Assembly (NCBI RefSeq): GCF_000383615.1
Contig: NZ_KB911603.1
Span: 1 to 64,000 of the forward strand
DNA: 64,000 bases
Origin: Streptomyces canus 299MFChir4.1
GTDB lineage: Bacteria > Actinomycetota > Actinomycetes > Streptomycetales > Streptomycetaceae
Direction: 5' to 3'
Positions 49,439 to 57,718 of the stretch are shown here, piece by piece; the first letter of the stretch is position 1, and the number at the start of each line of letters is the position of its first letter. Below the pieces are notes generated by a model. It saw only the letters and a list, made by a program, of their open reading frames with translations, was not told the DNA's origin and searched no databases. The position numbers were made by a program, and so were the translations under genes.

Positions 49439-50256
49439 CGCAGCCCCGTCCCCGCGACGCCCTGCACGAAGTACCGCTGCAGGAAGAGGAAGAGCACGAG
49501 CACCGGCAGCATCACGACGATCGCTCCGGCGAGCAGCAGTCCGTAGTCGGTGACGTGGGCCGCGGCCTGACTGGTGGCGGCGAGGCCGACCGGGAGGGTG
49601 TAGGTGGCCATGCTCTGGGCGACGACCAGCGGCCAGATGAAGTTGTTCCAGGAGTTGAGGAACGACATGATCGTGATCGTGGCGACGGCGGGACCGGCCA
49701 GCGGCAGGAAGATCCCGAAGAAGATCCGGAACTCGCCCGCGCCGTCGATGCGGGCCGCTTCGAGGAGTTCGTCGGGGACCGACAGGGCGTACTGGCGCAT
49801 GATGAAGACCGACAGCGGAAGCGCCGCGCCGGGCAGGGCGATTCCGGCGAGGGTGTCCGCGAGCCCCAGGTCGACCGTGATCACGAACTGGGTGACGAAC
49901 ACCGCGGTGAACGGCACCATCATCGCCGCCATGACCGCGCCGAACGCGAGCCTGCGCCCGGCGAAGTCGAGTTTGGCGAGGGCGTATCCGGCGGCCGACG
50001 CGGCCAAGATGTTCCCGGCCACGACGATCAGCGCGACGACGACGCTGTTGACCACGAACCGGCCGAAGCCCTGGGTCTCGAACAGACGCGTGAAGTTGCC
50101 GAGGGTGAGGTGGTGCGGGAGCAGTGCCCCGGGGTCGGAGCGGATCTCGTCCAGGCTGCGCAGCGATCCGCTCACCCCCCACGCGAAGGGCAGCATGGTG
50201 AGCAGGGCGCACAGCACCAGGGCGGCGTACATCACGGGACGGGCGGTACGGCTCAT
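49435..50256 (-). CDS. Carbohydrate ABC transporter permease (MalG type)
   Basis: A 273-residue inner-membrane permease with about six helices. The cytoplasmic EAA loop reads ELLEAARIDGAGEFRIFFGI, the site that contacts the ATPase. It belongs to the CUT1 (MalG) group. Overlaps of 4 bp with both neighbours show tight coupling. No ATPase gene is in the operon, so a shared MsiK-like ATPase encoded elsewhere is assumed, as is usual in Streptomyces. Confidence 0.92.
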   Translation of the reverse strand: MSRTARPVMYAALVLCALLTMLPFAWGVSGSLRSLDEIRSDPGALLPHHLTLGNFTRLFETQGFGRFVVNSVVVALIVVAGNILAASAAGYALAKLDFAGRRLAFGAVMAAMMVPFTAVFVTQFVITVDLGLADTLAGIALPGAALPLSVFIMRQYALSVPDELLEAARIDGAGEFRIFFGIFLPLAGPAVATITIMSFLNSWNNFIWPLVVAQSMATYTLPVGLAATSQAAAHVTDYGLLLAGAIVVMLPVLVLFLFLQRYFVQGVAGTGLR

Positions 50257-51194
50257 GTGCGGGACCTCAGCATCCGGAACTGGACGACGCTCACCACGGT
50301 CACCAGCGCGAGCGTCACGAAGGACGCCGCCGAGGACATCCCGAACTCGCCCGCCCCGAACTGGCGGTAGGTGTACAGCGCGACGGACTCGGTGGAGCCG
50401 AGCGGGCCGCCGCCGGTGAGGAGGTAGGGCTCGTCGAAGACCTGGAGGTAGAAGACGGTCAGCAGGACGGAGACCATGAGGGTGGTGGGCAGCAGCAACG
50501 GCAGTGTGATGTAGCGGAGTTGGCGCCACCGGCCGGCCCCGTCCAGAGCGGCGGCCTCGTACACGTCCCGCGGGACGGCCTGGAGACCGGCGAGGAACAG
50601 CACCATCGCGATGCCGAAGTTGCGCCAGACGCCGAGCAGGATGACGACCGGCATGGCCAGGTTCGGGTCGTCCAGCCAGTTCGGTCCGGCGAACCCGACC
50701 GCGCCGAGCAGCTTGTTGACGGTGCCGTCGACGTGGAAGGCGTACTGCCAGATCAGCGCGACGGCGACGACGTTCGTGACGACGGGCGCGAAGAAGACGG
50801 TGCGCAGGACACCGCGCAGCCGGCTGATGCCGGAGTTCAGCGCGAGGGCCAGCGTGAAGCCGATGCCCATCGTCAGCGGTACCCCCACGGCCACGAAGAG
50901 GGCGGTGTTGAGGATGTCCCGTACGAAGGTCTCGTCCTGGAACAGCCGGAGGTAGTTCTCGACGCCGGTGAAGTCGACGGCGAACGGGGTGCGCAGGTCG
51001 GCACCGCGGATGTCGGTGAGGCTCAGGGCGAGGGCGGCGACGGTGGGGATCGCCGTGTAGACCAGGAAGACGAGGGCGAACGGGGCGAGGAACAGCCAGG
51101 CGACGGCGGTACGCCGGGCACGGGACGCCCTGCCTGCGGCCGTCTTCGGTACGGCCGTGGCCTTCCCGGCGGCCGATACGGCGCTCGCGGTCAT
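50253..51194 (-). CDS. Carbohydrate ABC transporter permease (MalF type)
   Basis: A 313-residue membrane protein. A positively charged N-terminus (RASRARRTAVAW) precedes about six helices, and the EAA loop reads VYEAAALDGAGRWRQLRYIT. It is the CUT1/MalF partner of the downstream permease. The ATG at 51194 overlaps the binding-protein stop. Confidence 0.92.
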   Translation of the reverse strand: MTASAVSAAGKATAVPKTAAGRASRARRTAVAWLFLAPFALVFLVYTAIPTVAALALSLTDIRGADLRTPFAVDFTGVENYLRLFQDETFVRDILNTALFVAVGVPLTMGIGFTLALALNSGISRLRGVLRTVFFAPVVTNVVAVALIWQYAFHVDGTVNKLLGAVGFAGPNWLDDPNLAMPVVILLGVWRNFGIAMVLFLAGLQAVPRDVYEAAALDGAGRWRQLRYITLPLLLPTTLMVSVLLTVFYLQVFDEPYLLTGGGPLGSTESVALYTYRQFGAGEFGMSSAASFVTLALVTVVSVVQFRMLRSRT

Positions 51195-52492
51195 CGCTTC
51201 GTGCCCGTGCCGATGCTTTCGGCGTACGCCTGGATGTTCGCGGCGGCCTTCGCAGCGCTCTCCTTGCCCTTGGCGACGGCCTCCATCTCCTTGCCCAGCC
51301 GGGTCGCGACCTGCTGCCAGGTGGTGACCTGGGGGAACGCCCGGGTGTTCTTGAGCTGGGTGAGAAAGGCGGCCATGAGCGGCTGCCCCTTGATGACCGG
51401 GTCGTCCCAGGCGGAGATGACGGCCGGCAGCGAGCTGTACGCCTTGTACTGCGCGACCTGGGTGGTGGGCTGGGCCAGGTACCGGACGAGCTTCCAGGCG
51501 GCGTCCGCGTTGCCGCTGTCGGCGAGGACGCCCCAGCTGCCGCCCGCGGAGAAGGACACGCTGCCCGACGCTCCGGCGGGCAGCGGGGCGGTGGCGACAT
51601 GGGAGGCCGTCCACCCGCTCTTCTTGGCGGCCGTGTCGAGCTGACCGATGACCCACGGCCCGGTGATCATGCTCGCGGTCTTGCCGGAGACGAAGTACGG
51701 CTGTGCGTCGAGGAAGGTCGGCCCGCTGGTGTCGGCGGTCCCGGAGGTGAAGAAGGACGCGTTGTACTTCAGCGCGTCGACCATCTGTGGCGTGTTCAGG
51801 TTCCACTTGCCGGCGGCGGTGACGAGTGAGCCTCCGGCCTGCCAGGCGTACATGGCGACGTCCTGGCCGTTGAAGATGTCCCACCCGATGTCGGCCCCCA
51901 GCGCGTGGCCCGCGCCGGCACCCTGGAGGGCCTTGAGGAAGGGCTCCATGGCGGCCCACGTGGTCGGCGCCTCGACGCCCGCCTTCTTGGCCAGATCCGA
52001 TCGGTAGACGAGCGCGTACGAGTACGCGTACCAGGGCACCGTGTAGGCCACGTCGTCCACGACCCCGGCGTCCCAGAGGCTCTTGAAGAAGCTGCCCGGA
52101 TCCACCAGGCCGTCCGGCACGGGCCGCAGGGTGGACGAGTCGAGGAACTGCGCCTGCGACTCGGGGAAGAACTGGGCGACGTCCGGTCCCTTGCCCGCCG
52201 CGATCGCCGCCTGGAGCTTGGTGTAGTACTCCGCGTTCGGGATCAGCGTGGTCTTCACGACCAGGCCGGGGTTGGCGGACTTGAACGGCTTGACGACCGT
52301 GCCGAGCACGTCGGCGTCGCCCTGGGCGGCCCAGACGTTCAGGGTGCCGGTGGCCGGGGACGCGTCGACCTTCTTGGCGGTGCCGGCGGCGGCCGCGGCG
52401 TCGTGGCGCCCGCAGCCGGTCAGGGGAAGCGCGCTGCCGACGGCCAGGCCGGCGGTCAGCCGTATGGCGGCGCGGCGGGAGATGTTGGGCAC
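51191..52492 (-). CDS. Sugar-binding lipoprotein of ABC transporter (CUT1)
   Basis: A 433-residue extracellular solute-binding protein. The N-terminus combines a twin-arginine pair (NISRRAAIRLT) with a lipobox LPLTGC, so it may be a Tat-exported lipoprotein. The mature part has the family-1 binding-protein pattern (LNVWAAQGDADV, TTLIPNAEYYTKLQAAIAAG, SYALVYRSDLAKKAG, AYAESIGTGTKR at the end). GTG at 52492 is the start. It is the first gene of the operon that runs to 43831 and lies under the ATTTCG-N10-CGAAAT dyad. Confidence 0.9.
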   Translation of the reverse strand: MPNISRRAAIRLTAGLAVGSALPLTGCGRHDAAAAAGTAKKVDASPATGTLNVWAAQGDADVLGTVVKPFKSANPGLVVKTTLIPNAEYYTKLQAAIAAGKGPDVAQFFPESQAQFLDSSTLRPVPDGLVDPGSFFKSLWDAGVVDDVAYTVPWYAYSYALVYRSDLAKKAGVEAPTTWAAMEPFLKALQGAGAGHALGADIGWDIFNGQDVAMYAWQAGGSLVTAAGKWNLNTPQMVDALKYNASFFTSGTADTSGPTFLDAQPYFVSGKTASMITGPWVIGQLDTAAKKSGWTASHVATAPLPAGASGSVSFSAGGSWGVLADSGNADAAWKLVRYLAQPTTQVAQYKAYSSLPAVISAWDDPVIKGQPLMAAFLTQLKNTRAFPQVTTWQQVATRLGKEMEAVAKGKESAAKAAANIQAYAESIGTGTKR

Positions 52493-52603
52493 GGAGGACT
52501 CCTGTCACACGAGGTGCCTCACGGGGGCGGAGGTCAGTGACGTGATGTGCCCAGACGCTATGAACCGCGTGTTTCGGCCACGTGGCGGTCCTCGCGCTGA
52601 ATA

Positions 52604-52625
52604 ATTTCGGAACTTGTAGCGAAAT
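52604..52625. promoter_or_regulatory. ROK-type operator dyad
   Basis: ATTTCG (52604-52609) and CGAAAT (52620-52625) form a perfect dyad with a 10-bp spacer in an otherwise GC-rich region. It lies 112 bp upstream of the binding-protein GTG. Its form resembles NagC/Mlc-type sites, fitting the ROK regulator of this operon. Confidence 0.6.
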
Positions 52626-52629
52626 CGGC

Positions 52630-52652
52630 TCGGGGTGTCGATCGCACCCCGA
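52630..52652. promoter_or_regulatory. 23-bp palindrome upstream of the eight-gene operon
   Basis: TCGGGGTG (52630-52637) and CACCCCGA (52645-52652) pair perfectly around TCGATCG, which is itself nearly symmetrical. It may be a second operator or a hairpin. Confidence 0.45.
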
Positions 52653-52926
52653 TGCCGGCTGCAGGCTCTTTCGTGGATCGCCCGTCCTGCAGCAGGCTGT
52701 GGAGCCCTACGCGATCACGTCACGAAGTCCGCCGGGTGGGCTGAGCCCGTACAGCGGGACCCATTCGCGGTAGTCTCCCGGTGTGCCGCTCGACGTCGTG
52801 GGCCCCGGGAGTCCCCCGCGGCAGGAGAGCCGACAGCGCACTCAGCGCATGGTCCGTCGCCGCTCGCCGGAACGCCGTCATCCACCCGGGCACCGACGGC
52901 ACGTACGACGGTCCCGCGAAGGCCGG

Positions 52927-52965
52927 CCGACGACGGGCGGCGGTGAAGCTGTCGCCCGTCGTCGG
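52927..52965 (-). terminator. Terminator hairpin of the upstream GH29 gene
   Basis: CCGACGACGGGCG (52927-52939) pairs perfectly with CGCCCGTCGTCGG (52953-52965). The stem begins 5 bases past the fucosidase stop codon. No T-tract. Confidence 0.75.
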
Positions 52966-52970
52966 GATTG

Positions 52971-54926
52971 TCACACGGCGATGATCTGCCACTGCTCCTC
53001 GGGCGCGCGGCTGTAGGTGAACTGGTCGATGTTGGCGCCGTCGGCGGTCGAGCCCCCGTCGACGTTGAGGGACAGTCCGCTGAACCGGTTGGTGAGGTAG
53101 TAGTAACCGTCGCCGGTGGGCGTGACCGCCCAGTGCTGCTGGGGAACGTTGCTGTCGGAGTAGATGGAGACGTTTCCGCCGTCCACCCTGGAGAGTCCGG
53201 CCACCTCCATCAGCTTGCCGCTGTTCACGTTCTTGATCTCGTAGTAGCCGTCGCCGGTGGAGGCGAAGGTCCACTTCTGGGCGGTGTTGTTCAGCCACGG
53301 CCACTGCTGGATGTTGGTGCCGTTGGCGGTGCCGAAGTTGAACACGTCGACGACCTTGCCGCTCTTGCGGTTGACGATGCGGTAGACCGTGCCGTCCCCC
53401 GGGAGGACCCTTGACACCAGAGCCGGTTTGGCGGTCCGGCCACCGATGTGGAGGCCGCCGATGTTGGCGTAGCCGCCGGTGGCGGCGTTGGCCTGGAGCC
53501 GTACGAAGCCCACGTTCCGGGCGGGCCATTCGGCCACCTTGGTGGCGCGGTCCCCGGCCCAGGTTCCGGTGGCGACCTGGGTGAAGTTCGTGCCGTCGGT
53601 GCTGGTGGAGATGGTGTAAGAGGTGATGTCGCCGTCGGTGGTGTCGCTGCGGTTCCACTGCTTGGGCAGGTACTCCAGGGTGGAGACGTTGCTCCACACC
53701 CCGCCCAGGTCGATCGTGATCGAGTGGGGCAGGGCCGGGGACAGTCCCCAGGTCGACCAGCAGGTCTCATAACCCCTGTCGCTCAGTCCGTCGATGCCGT
53801 TGAGCGGTCCCTCGCCGGTGCGGAACGCGGTCGCGTAGGCGCTGACCGGTGTGACGGGGTGCTCGGCGCGCAGCATCTGCGTCGGCAGTGGCGGGCGGGA
53901 GGTGTTCGGGCTCCAGGCCGCCCCGACTTCGGCGAGCCGGTTGACGATGTTGGTGTCCAGCCTGCCGTTGCGGTTGGGCGGGCAGTTGAGGATGAACGAG
54001 GTGTACTTCGGCTCCAGGTCGGCCAGATGCGACAGGATCGATGCCTTGCTCATGGGGTCGGTGGTCGGCGTCGCCGGGTGCCAGAACCAGCCGTTGCTGA
54101 TCGTCTGCCCCTGCGTGGAGGCATAGGTGTTCCCGGCCGGCGACGAGACACCCAGCGGCTCCTCGAAGTAGATCGCGTCGCCGAGGAACGGCACCGACAG
54201 GGCACCGTGGTCGAGCATGACGATGTCCGGCTGGAGCGACTTCACGAGCTCACGGACCCGCTGGTAGGAGACGGCCTGCTGGCCCATCTGCCACCCGTAA
54301 CCGTCGGTGACGAACAGGTCGATGGTGCCGTAGTTGGTGAGCAGCTCGGTGATCTGGCCGAGGATGAAGGCCATGTCGCTGGGCTGGATGGCATCGGTGG
54401 TCTGGAGACCGACATTCTTGTGCCGGCCCTCCCACGCCTGGACGCCGAAGGTGCGGTCCCATACCGAGTAGTAGAGCCCGACCTTCAGCCCCTTCGCCCG
54501 GAAGGCGTCGCAGTACGCCTTCACCACGTCGTGCTTGTAGGAGCTGTTCGCGACGTTCTGAGTGCCGTGGGCGCTGGGCCACAGGGCGAAGCCGTCGTGG
54601 TGCTTGGTCGTCAGGATGCCGTAGCTCATCTTCGCCGCCGCGGCGGCGTCCGCCCACTGGGCGCAGTCCACGGCCGTGGGAGCGAACAGGGTGGGGCTCT
54701 GGTTCGGGGCGGCCCACTCCTGGTTGGTGAAGGTGCCCATGTTGAAGTGGTTGAACATGCCGAACCGCATGTTCACCAGCTTCTCCAGATTGGTCTGGGG
54801 ATCCGCGGCGGCCGCCTCCGCCAACAGCGGCGACAACGCGGGGGCCACGGGCAGCGCTGTCGCGGCCGCAGCGGCGCCCGCGGCGCCCAGCAGGGTACGA
54901 CGGGACAGTCTTCTCTCTGATGACAT
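52971..54926 (-). CDS. Secreted GH29 alpha-L-fucosidase with carbohydrate-binding and ricin-type domains
   Basis: A 651-residue exported enzyme. The Tat motif SRRTLLGAAGAAAA begins the protein. The GH29 barrel (about 45-350) has the MRFGMFNHFNMGTF entry, TTKHHDGFALWPSAHG, and IDLFVTDGYGW, whose Asp is the likely nucleophile. A discoidin/CBM32-like domain follows (about 375-485; SNVSTLEYLPKQWNRS). The C-terminus is an R-type lectin (about 500-651) with three QxW-type repeats (NIQQWPW, QKWTFAS, QQHWAVT). It should release terminal fucose from glycans outside the cell. It is followed by a terminator and is probably read separately from the second GH29 gene. Confidence 0.9.
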   Translation of the reverse strand: MSSERRLSRRTLLGAAGAAAAATALPVAPALSPLLAEAAAADPQTNLEKLVNMRFGMFNHFNMGTFTNQEWAAPNQSPTLFAPTAVDCAQWADAAAAAKMSYGILTTKHHDGFALWPSAHGTQNVANSSYKHDVVKAYCDAFRAKGLKVGLYYSVWDRTFGVQAWEGRHKNVGLQTTDAIQPSDMAFILGQITELLTNYGTIDLFVTDGYGWQMGQQAVSYQRVRELVKSLQPDIVMLDHGALSVPFLGDAIYFEEPLGVSSPAGNTYASTQGQTISNGWFWHPATPTTDPMSKASILSHLADLEPKYTSFILNCPPNRNGRLDTNIVNRLAEVGAAWSPNTSRPPLPTQMLRAEHPVTPVSAYATAFRTGEGPLNGIDGLSDRGYETCWSTWGLSPALPHSITIDLGGVWSNVSTLEYLPKQWNRSDTTDGDITSYTISTSTDGTNFTQVATGTWAGDRATKVAEWPARNVGFVRLQANAATGGYANIGGLHIGGRTAKPALVSRVLPGDGTVYRIVNRKSGKVVDVFNFGTANGTNIQQWPWLNNTAQKWTFASTGDGYYEIKNVNSGKLMEVAGLSRVDGGNVSIYSDSNVPQQHWAVTPTGDGYYYLTNRFSGLSLNVDGGSTADGANIDQFTYSRAPEEQWQIIAV

Positions 54927-54976
54927 GGGTGTACTCCCGGTCGGGTGGCTCTGATGTGGGGGGTGAGGCGGTGAAG

Positions 54977-55008
54977 GCGGCGGGCAGGCCCGAGAGGGCG
55001 CCCGCCGC
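54977..55008 (-). terminator. Terminator hairpin after the second GH29 gene
   Basis: GCGGCGGGC (54977-54985) pairs with GCCCGCCGC (55000-55008); the loop can pair further. It lies 26 bases past the stop of the gene ending at 55035. Confidence 0.6.
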
Positions 55009-55034
55009 GGCCGTTGGTCAGGGCGGAGCGGGAC

Positions 55035-57266
55035 TCACAGGGCGGTGAAGGTCCACTGCAGGTTGGTGCTGCTGCCGTTGGTCCACTGCTTGGTGACGGA
55101 GCCCGAAGCGACGTTGCCGCCGCCGTCGAGCGCCAGGCCGGTGGTGCGGTTGGCGATCGTGTAGCTGTTGCCGCCCCGGGGGGTGATCTTCCACTGCTGG
55201 TTGGAGCCGCCGTTCCACGGCGCCTGCTGGGCCGGGGAGCCGTCGGCGGTGCTGCCCCATCCGTCGGCGACCATGCCGTTGGTGCGGTTGACCAGCTTGT
55301 AGTAGCCGCCGCCCACGTCGACCGCCTGCCACTGGAGGTTGTTGCTGGAGTCCCAGCTCCACTGCTTGAGGTTGGATCCGGAGGCGACGTTGCCGCCGCT
55401 GTCCAGGGCGAGGCCGTCGGTGACGTTGGTGATCCGGAAGTACCTCGACGGGTTGAACTGGACCCTGAGCGAGGTGATCTGGTCGTTGTTGCCGGTGACC
55501 CTGAGGTCGGGGTTGTCGGCGGTGAAGGTCCAGGCGGTGCCGGTGAAGTTGTCGCCGGAGTAGCCGATCACCTGGTAGCCGGGGGCGGGACGCAGGCTGG
55601 AGATGGTGCGGGTGCCCAGTCCGGCCGCGCTCAGGTCGGCCGCGGTGTAGTCGCCGACGGGCAACGGGGCCGAGCCGCCGGTGTAGTTGACGTCCGTGAA
55701 GGCGGCGGCGCCGGCCAGCGGCAGCAGGGTCGGGATGGCGCCGGAGAAGGCCAGCTTCAGGACGTAGGCGCCCGCGCTGTACGGCGCCGAGGACGGCAGG
55801 GTGACGGTGAGGCCGGAGGAGGTCTGCGTGGGAGCGGGCAGGTCGATGTAGGTGCCGGCCGTGGAGCCGAGCAGTTTCACCGAGGTCAGCGAGGAGAGGT
55901 TGACGCGGTCCGAGCTGAGCGTCTTGATCGTCACCGAGCTGCCGGGCCAGCCCAGGACGGTGGCGTACAGGACGTTGCCCGCCTTGTTGCGGGTGAAGCG
56001 GATGTCCTGCGCGGTGCCGGCCGTCGGCGTGGTGAAGGCGCCGCCGCCCATCTTCGTCGGGCCTTCGCCGTACACGGTCCAGGCGCGGGTCGAGTACACC
56101 GACTCGCCGAAGCGCTTCAGGTAGTCGCCCATGCCGAGAAGGATGTCCTTCTGCGCCTGGGGGATGGTGCCGTCGGCCATCGGCGCGATGTTCAGCAGCA
56201 CGTTGCCGTTCTTGCTGACCCGGTCGAGGAACGAGTGCAGCATCTGCTGGCTGCTGTAATAGCCGATGCCCTGCGTGTAGCACCAGCTGGAGCTGGAGAT
56301 GCTGTCGTCGGTCAGCCAGTACGGGCTGGTGAGGTCGCCGGGGCCGCCGCGCTCGTAGTCGAAGACCTCGCCCTTGCCGTTGAACCCGTCCTTGTAGGTG
56401 GCGACGACCTCACGGCCCCAGGCGTTGGCCTGGTTGTAGTAGTAGGACAGGAAGTTCAGGCGCTGCGTCTCGTCGACCGCGTCCAGTTTGAAGTCCTGCC
56501 ACAGGATGTCCGGTTGCGCGAGGTCGACGACCTCCTTGAGCTTGTCGTACCAGAGCTGGTTCTCCGCGGCCGCACCGAGCTGGCCGTAGAGCTTCTTGAG
56601 GCTGGGGTCGGTCTGGGCGGGGGCGAACTCGTAGAAGCCGTTGTAGTGGTACGCGTGGTGCATGGCGACCAGCAGCTTGAGGCCCTTGGCCCGGATCGCC
56701 GTGGTGAACAGCTGCAGCAGGTTGAGCTTCGGGCCCTTGGCGACCGAGTTCCACTCGTTGACCTGGCTGTTCCACATGGAGAAGCCGTCGTGGTGCTCGG
56801 CGACCGGGCCGGCGAACTTCGCACCCGCGTCGACGAACAGCTGCGCCCACTCGTTGGGGTCGAAGTTCCCGCCGGCCGACTTCAGCTTCGGCGCGAACTG
56901 CACGAAGTTGCCCGCCAGGTCGTTCGCCCCGTTGATGAAGTTGTGGTAAGGCCATGCCGAGGGCTGGCCGTAGGTCGCGATGTGGTGCTGGTTCACGCTG
57001 TCGCCGGCGTGATACATGGACCGCGGATACCACTCGTTGCCGAAGGCGGGAACGCTGAAGACGCCCCAGTGGAAGTAGATCCCGAACTTCGCGTCCTGGA
57101 ACCACTCCGGAGCCGGCGGGTGCTGGTCGACCGAGTTCCAGTCGGGCGTATACGTGCTCGGTGCCGCCTGGGCGACGCCGGCGCCGAGGCCACCGCCGGC
57201 TATGGCTGCCGCCGCCACACAGGTTGCGGCGGACAGGAACTGGCGTCTGTTGAGCGAACGCGACAT
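55035..57266 (-). CDS. Secreted GH29 alpha-L-fucosidase with C-terminal crystallin-like and ricin domains
   Basis: A 743-residue exported enzyme with Tat motif LNRRQFLSAATC. The GH29 domain (about 45-400) shows KFGIYFHWGVFSVPAFGNEW, AEHHDGFSMWNS and ILWQDFKLD, whose Asp is the likely nucleophile. A beta-sandwich (about 400-510) and a beta/gamma-crystallin-like segment (about 520-600; YQVIGYSGDNFTGTAWTF) lead to an R-type lectin (about 605-743; NLKQWSW, NQQWKI, NLQWTFTAL). It differs enough from the neighbouring fucosidase to suggest another linkage preference. It diverges from the L-fucose importer genes, which fits a shared inducer. Confidence 0.9.
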   Translation of the reverse strand: MSRSLNRRQFLSAATCVAAAAIAGGGLGAGVAQAAPSTYTPDWNSVDQHPPAPEWFQDAKFGIYFHWGVFSVPAFGNEWYPRSMYHAGDSVNQHHIATYGQPSAWPYHNFINGANDLAGNFVQFAPKLKSAGGNFDPNEWAQLFVDAGAKFAGPVAEHHDGFSMWNSQVNEWNSVAKGPKLNLLQLFTTAIRAKGLKLLVAMHHAYHYNGFYEFAPAQTDPSLKKLYGQLGAAAENQLWYDKLKEVVDLAQPDILWQDFKLDAVDETQRLNFLSYYYNQANAWGREVVATYKDGFNGKGEVFDYERGGPGDLTSPYWLTDDSISSSSWCYTQGIGYYSSQQMLHSFLDRVSKNGNVLLNIAPMADGTIPQAQKDILLGMGDYLKRFGESVYSTRAWTVYGEGPTKMGGGAFTTPTAGTAQDIRFTRNKAGNVLYATVLGWPGSSVTIKTLSSDRVNLSSLTSVKLLGSTAGTYIDLPAPTQTSSGLTVTLPSSAPYSAGAYVLKLAFSGAIPTLLPLAGAAAFTDVNYTGGSAPLPVGDYTAADLSAAGLGTRTISSLRPAPGYQVIGYSGDNFTGTAWTFTADNPDLRVTGNNDQITSLRVQFNPSRYFRITNVTDGLALDSGGNVASGSNLKQWSWDSSNNLQWQAVDVGGGYYKLVNRTNGMVADGWGSTADGSPAQQAPWNGGSNQQWKITPRGGNSYTIANRTTGLALDGGGNVASGSVTKQWTNGSSTNLQWTFTAL

Positions 57267-57718
57267 GAGGACATCCCTGAGGTAGGGGCAAGGGGGACGG
57301 GGGGAGACGCGGAACGCCGACGGTCCTGGAGCGTCGGAGGTTACGCATGAAGTTCGACCATGTGACGCACTGATGTCAACGGGCGTGCAGGGATGAAAAC
57401 CCGTATCACCAGCAGCTTTTGTCCCTGTATAGGCGCTATCAGTGCATTGCTGTAGAGGCAAACATGGAATGTCTAGGGGCTCGGCGAAGGGCGCAGCACC
57501 ACATGCGCGGCCCGCAGGCAAGCCGTCAGTCCATCACGAGTGCGCATCATTGATGGGATGGATCTACTGCCCAGGAAAGCCATCTCCAGCACTTTTGCCG
57601 CACCCACTAGACAACCGCCTTTCTCCCGCTCTATAAACATCCCATCTCTCCGCCGACGACACATAACCGTCGCATCGGCGTAACAACCCCGCTCCGGGAC
57701 CAGCGCGAGGAAGTACCC
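57267..57718. other. Divergent control region of the fucose locus
   Basis: A 452-bp spacer between the fucosidase and importer starts. It holds a good promoter for the importer (57608-57637) and a short palindrome CATCATTGATG (57548-57558). No gene is supportable. Confidence 0.5.
57608..57637 (+). promoter_or_regulatory. Candidate sigma70-type promoter of the fucose importer
   Basis: TAGACA (57608-57613) and TATAAA (57632-57637) are 18 bp apart, each matching the consensus at five of six positions. The expected start near 57644 leaves a 75-nt leader before the ATG at 57719. Confidence 0.6.

Larger units (their letters stand above)
52493..52970. other. Regulatory interval between a fucosidase gene and the eight-gene operon
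   Basis: These 478 bp hold the terminator of the GH29 gene (52927-52965), a GC-rich dyad (52630-52652) and a ROK-type operator (52604-52625). I see no protein-coding gene. An AT-rich patch around 52600-52625 is the probable promoter of the operon. Confidence 0.65.

Noticed and set aside
55113..57350. Long plus-strand open frame opposite the second fucosidase gene
   Set aside because: The composition is Gly/Val/Arg-rich with no recognisable domain, and the opposite strand encodes a clear GH29 enzyme.
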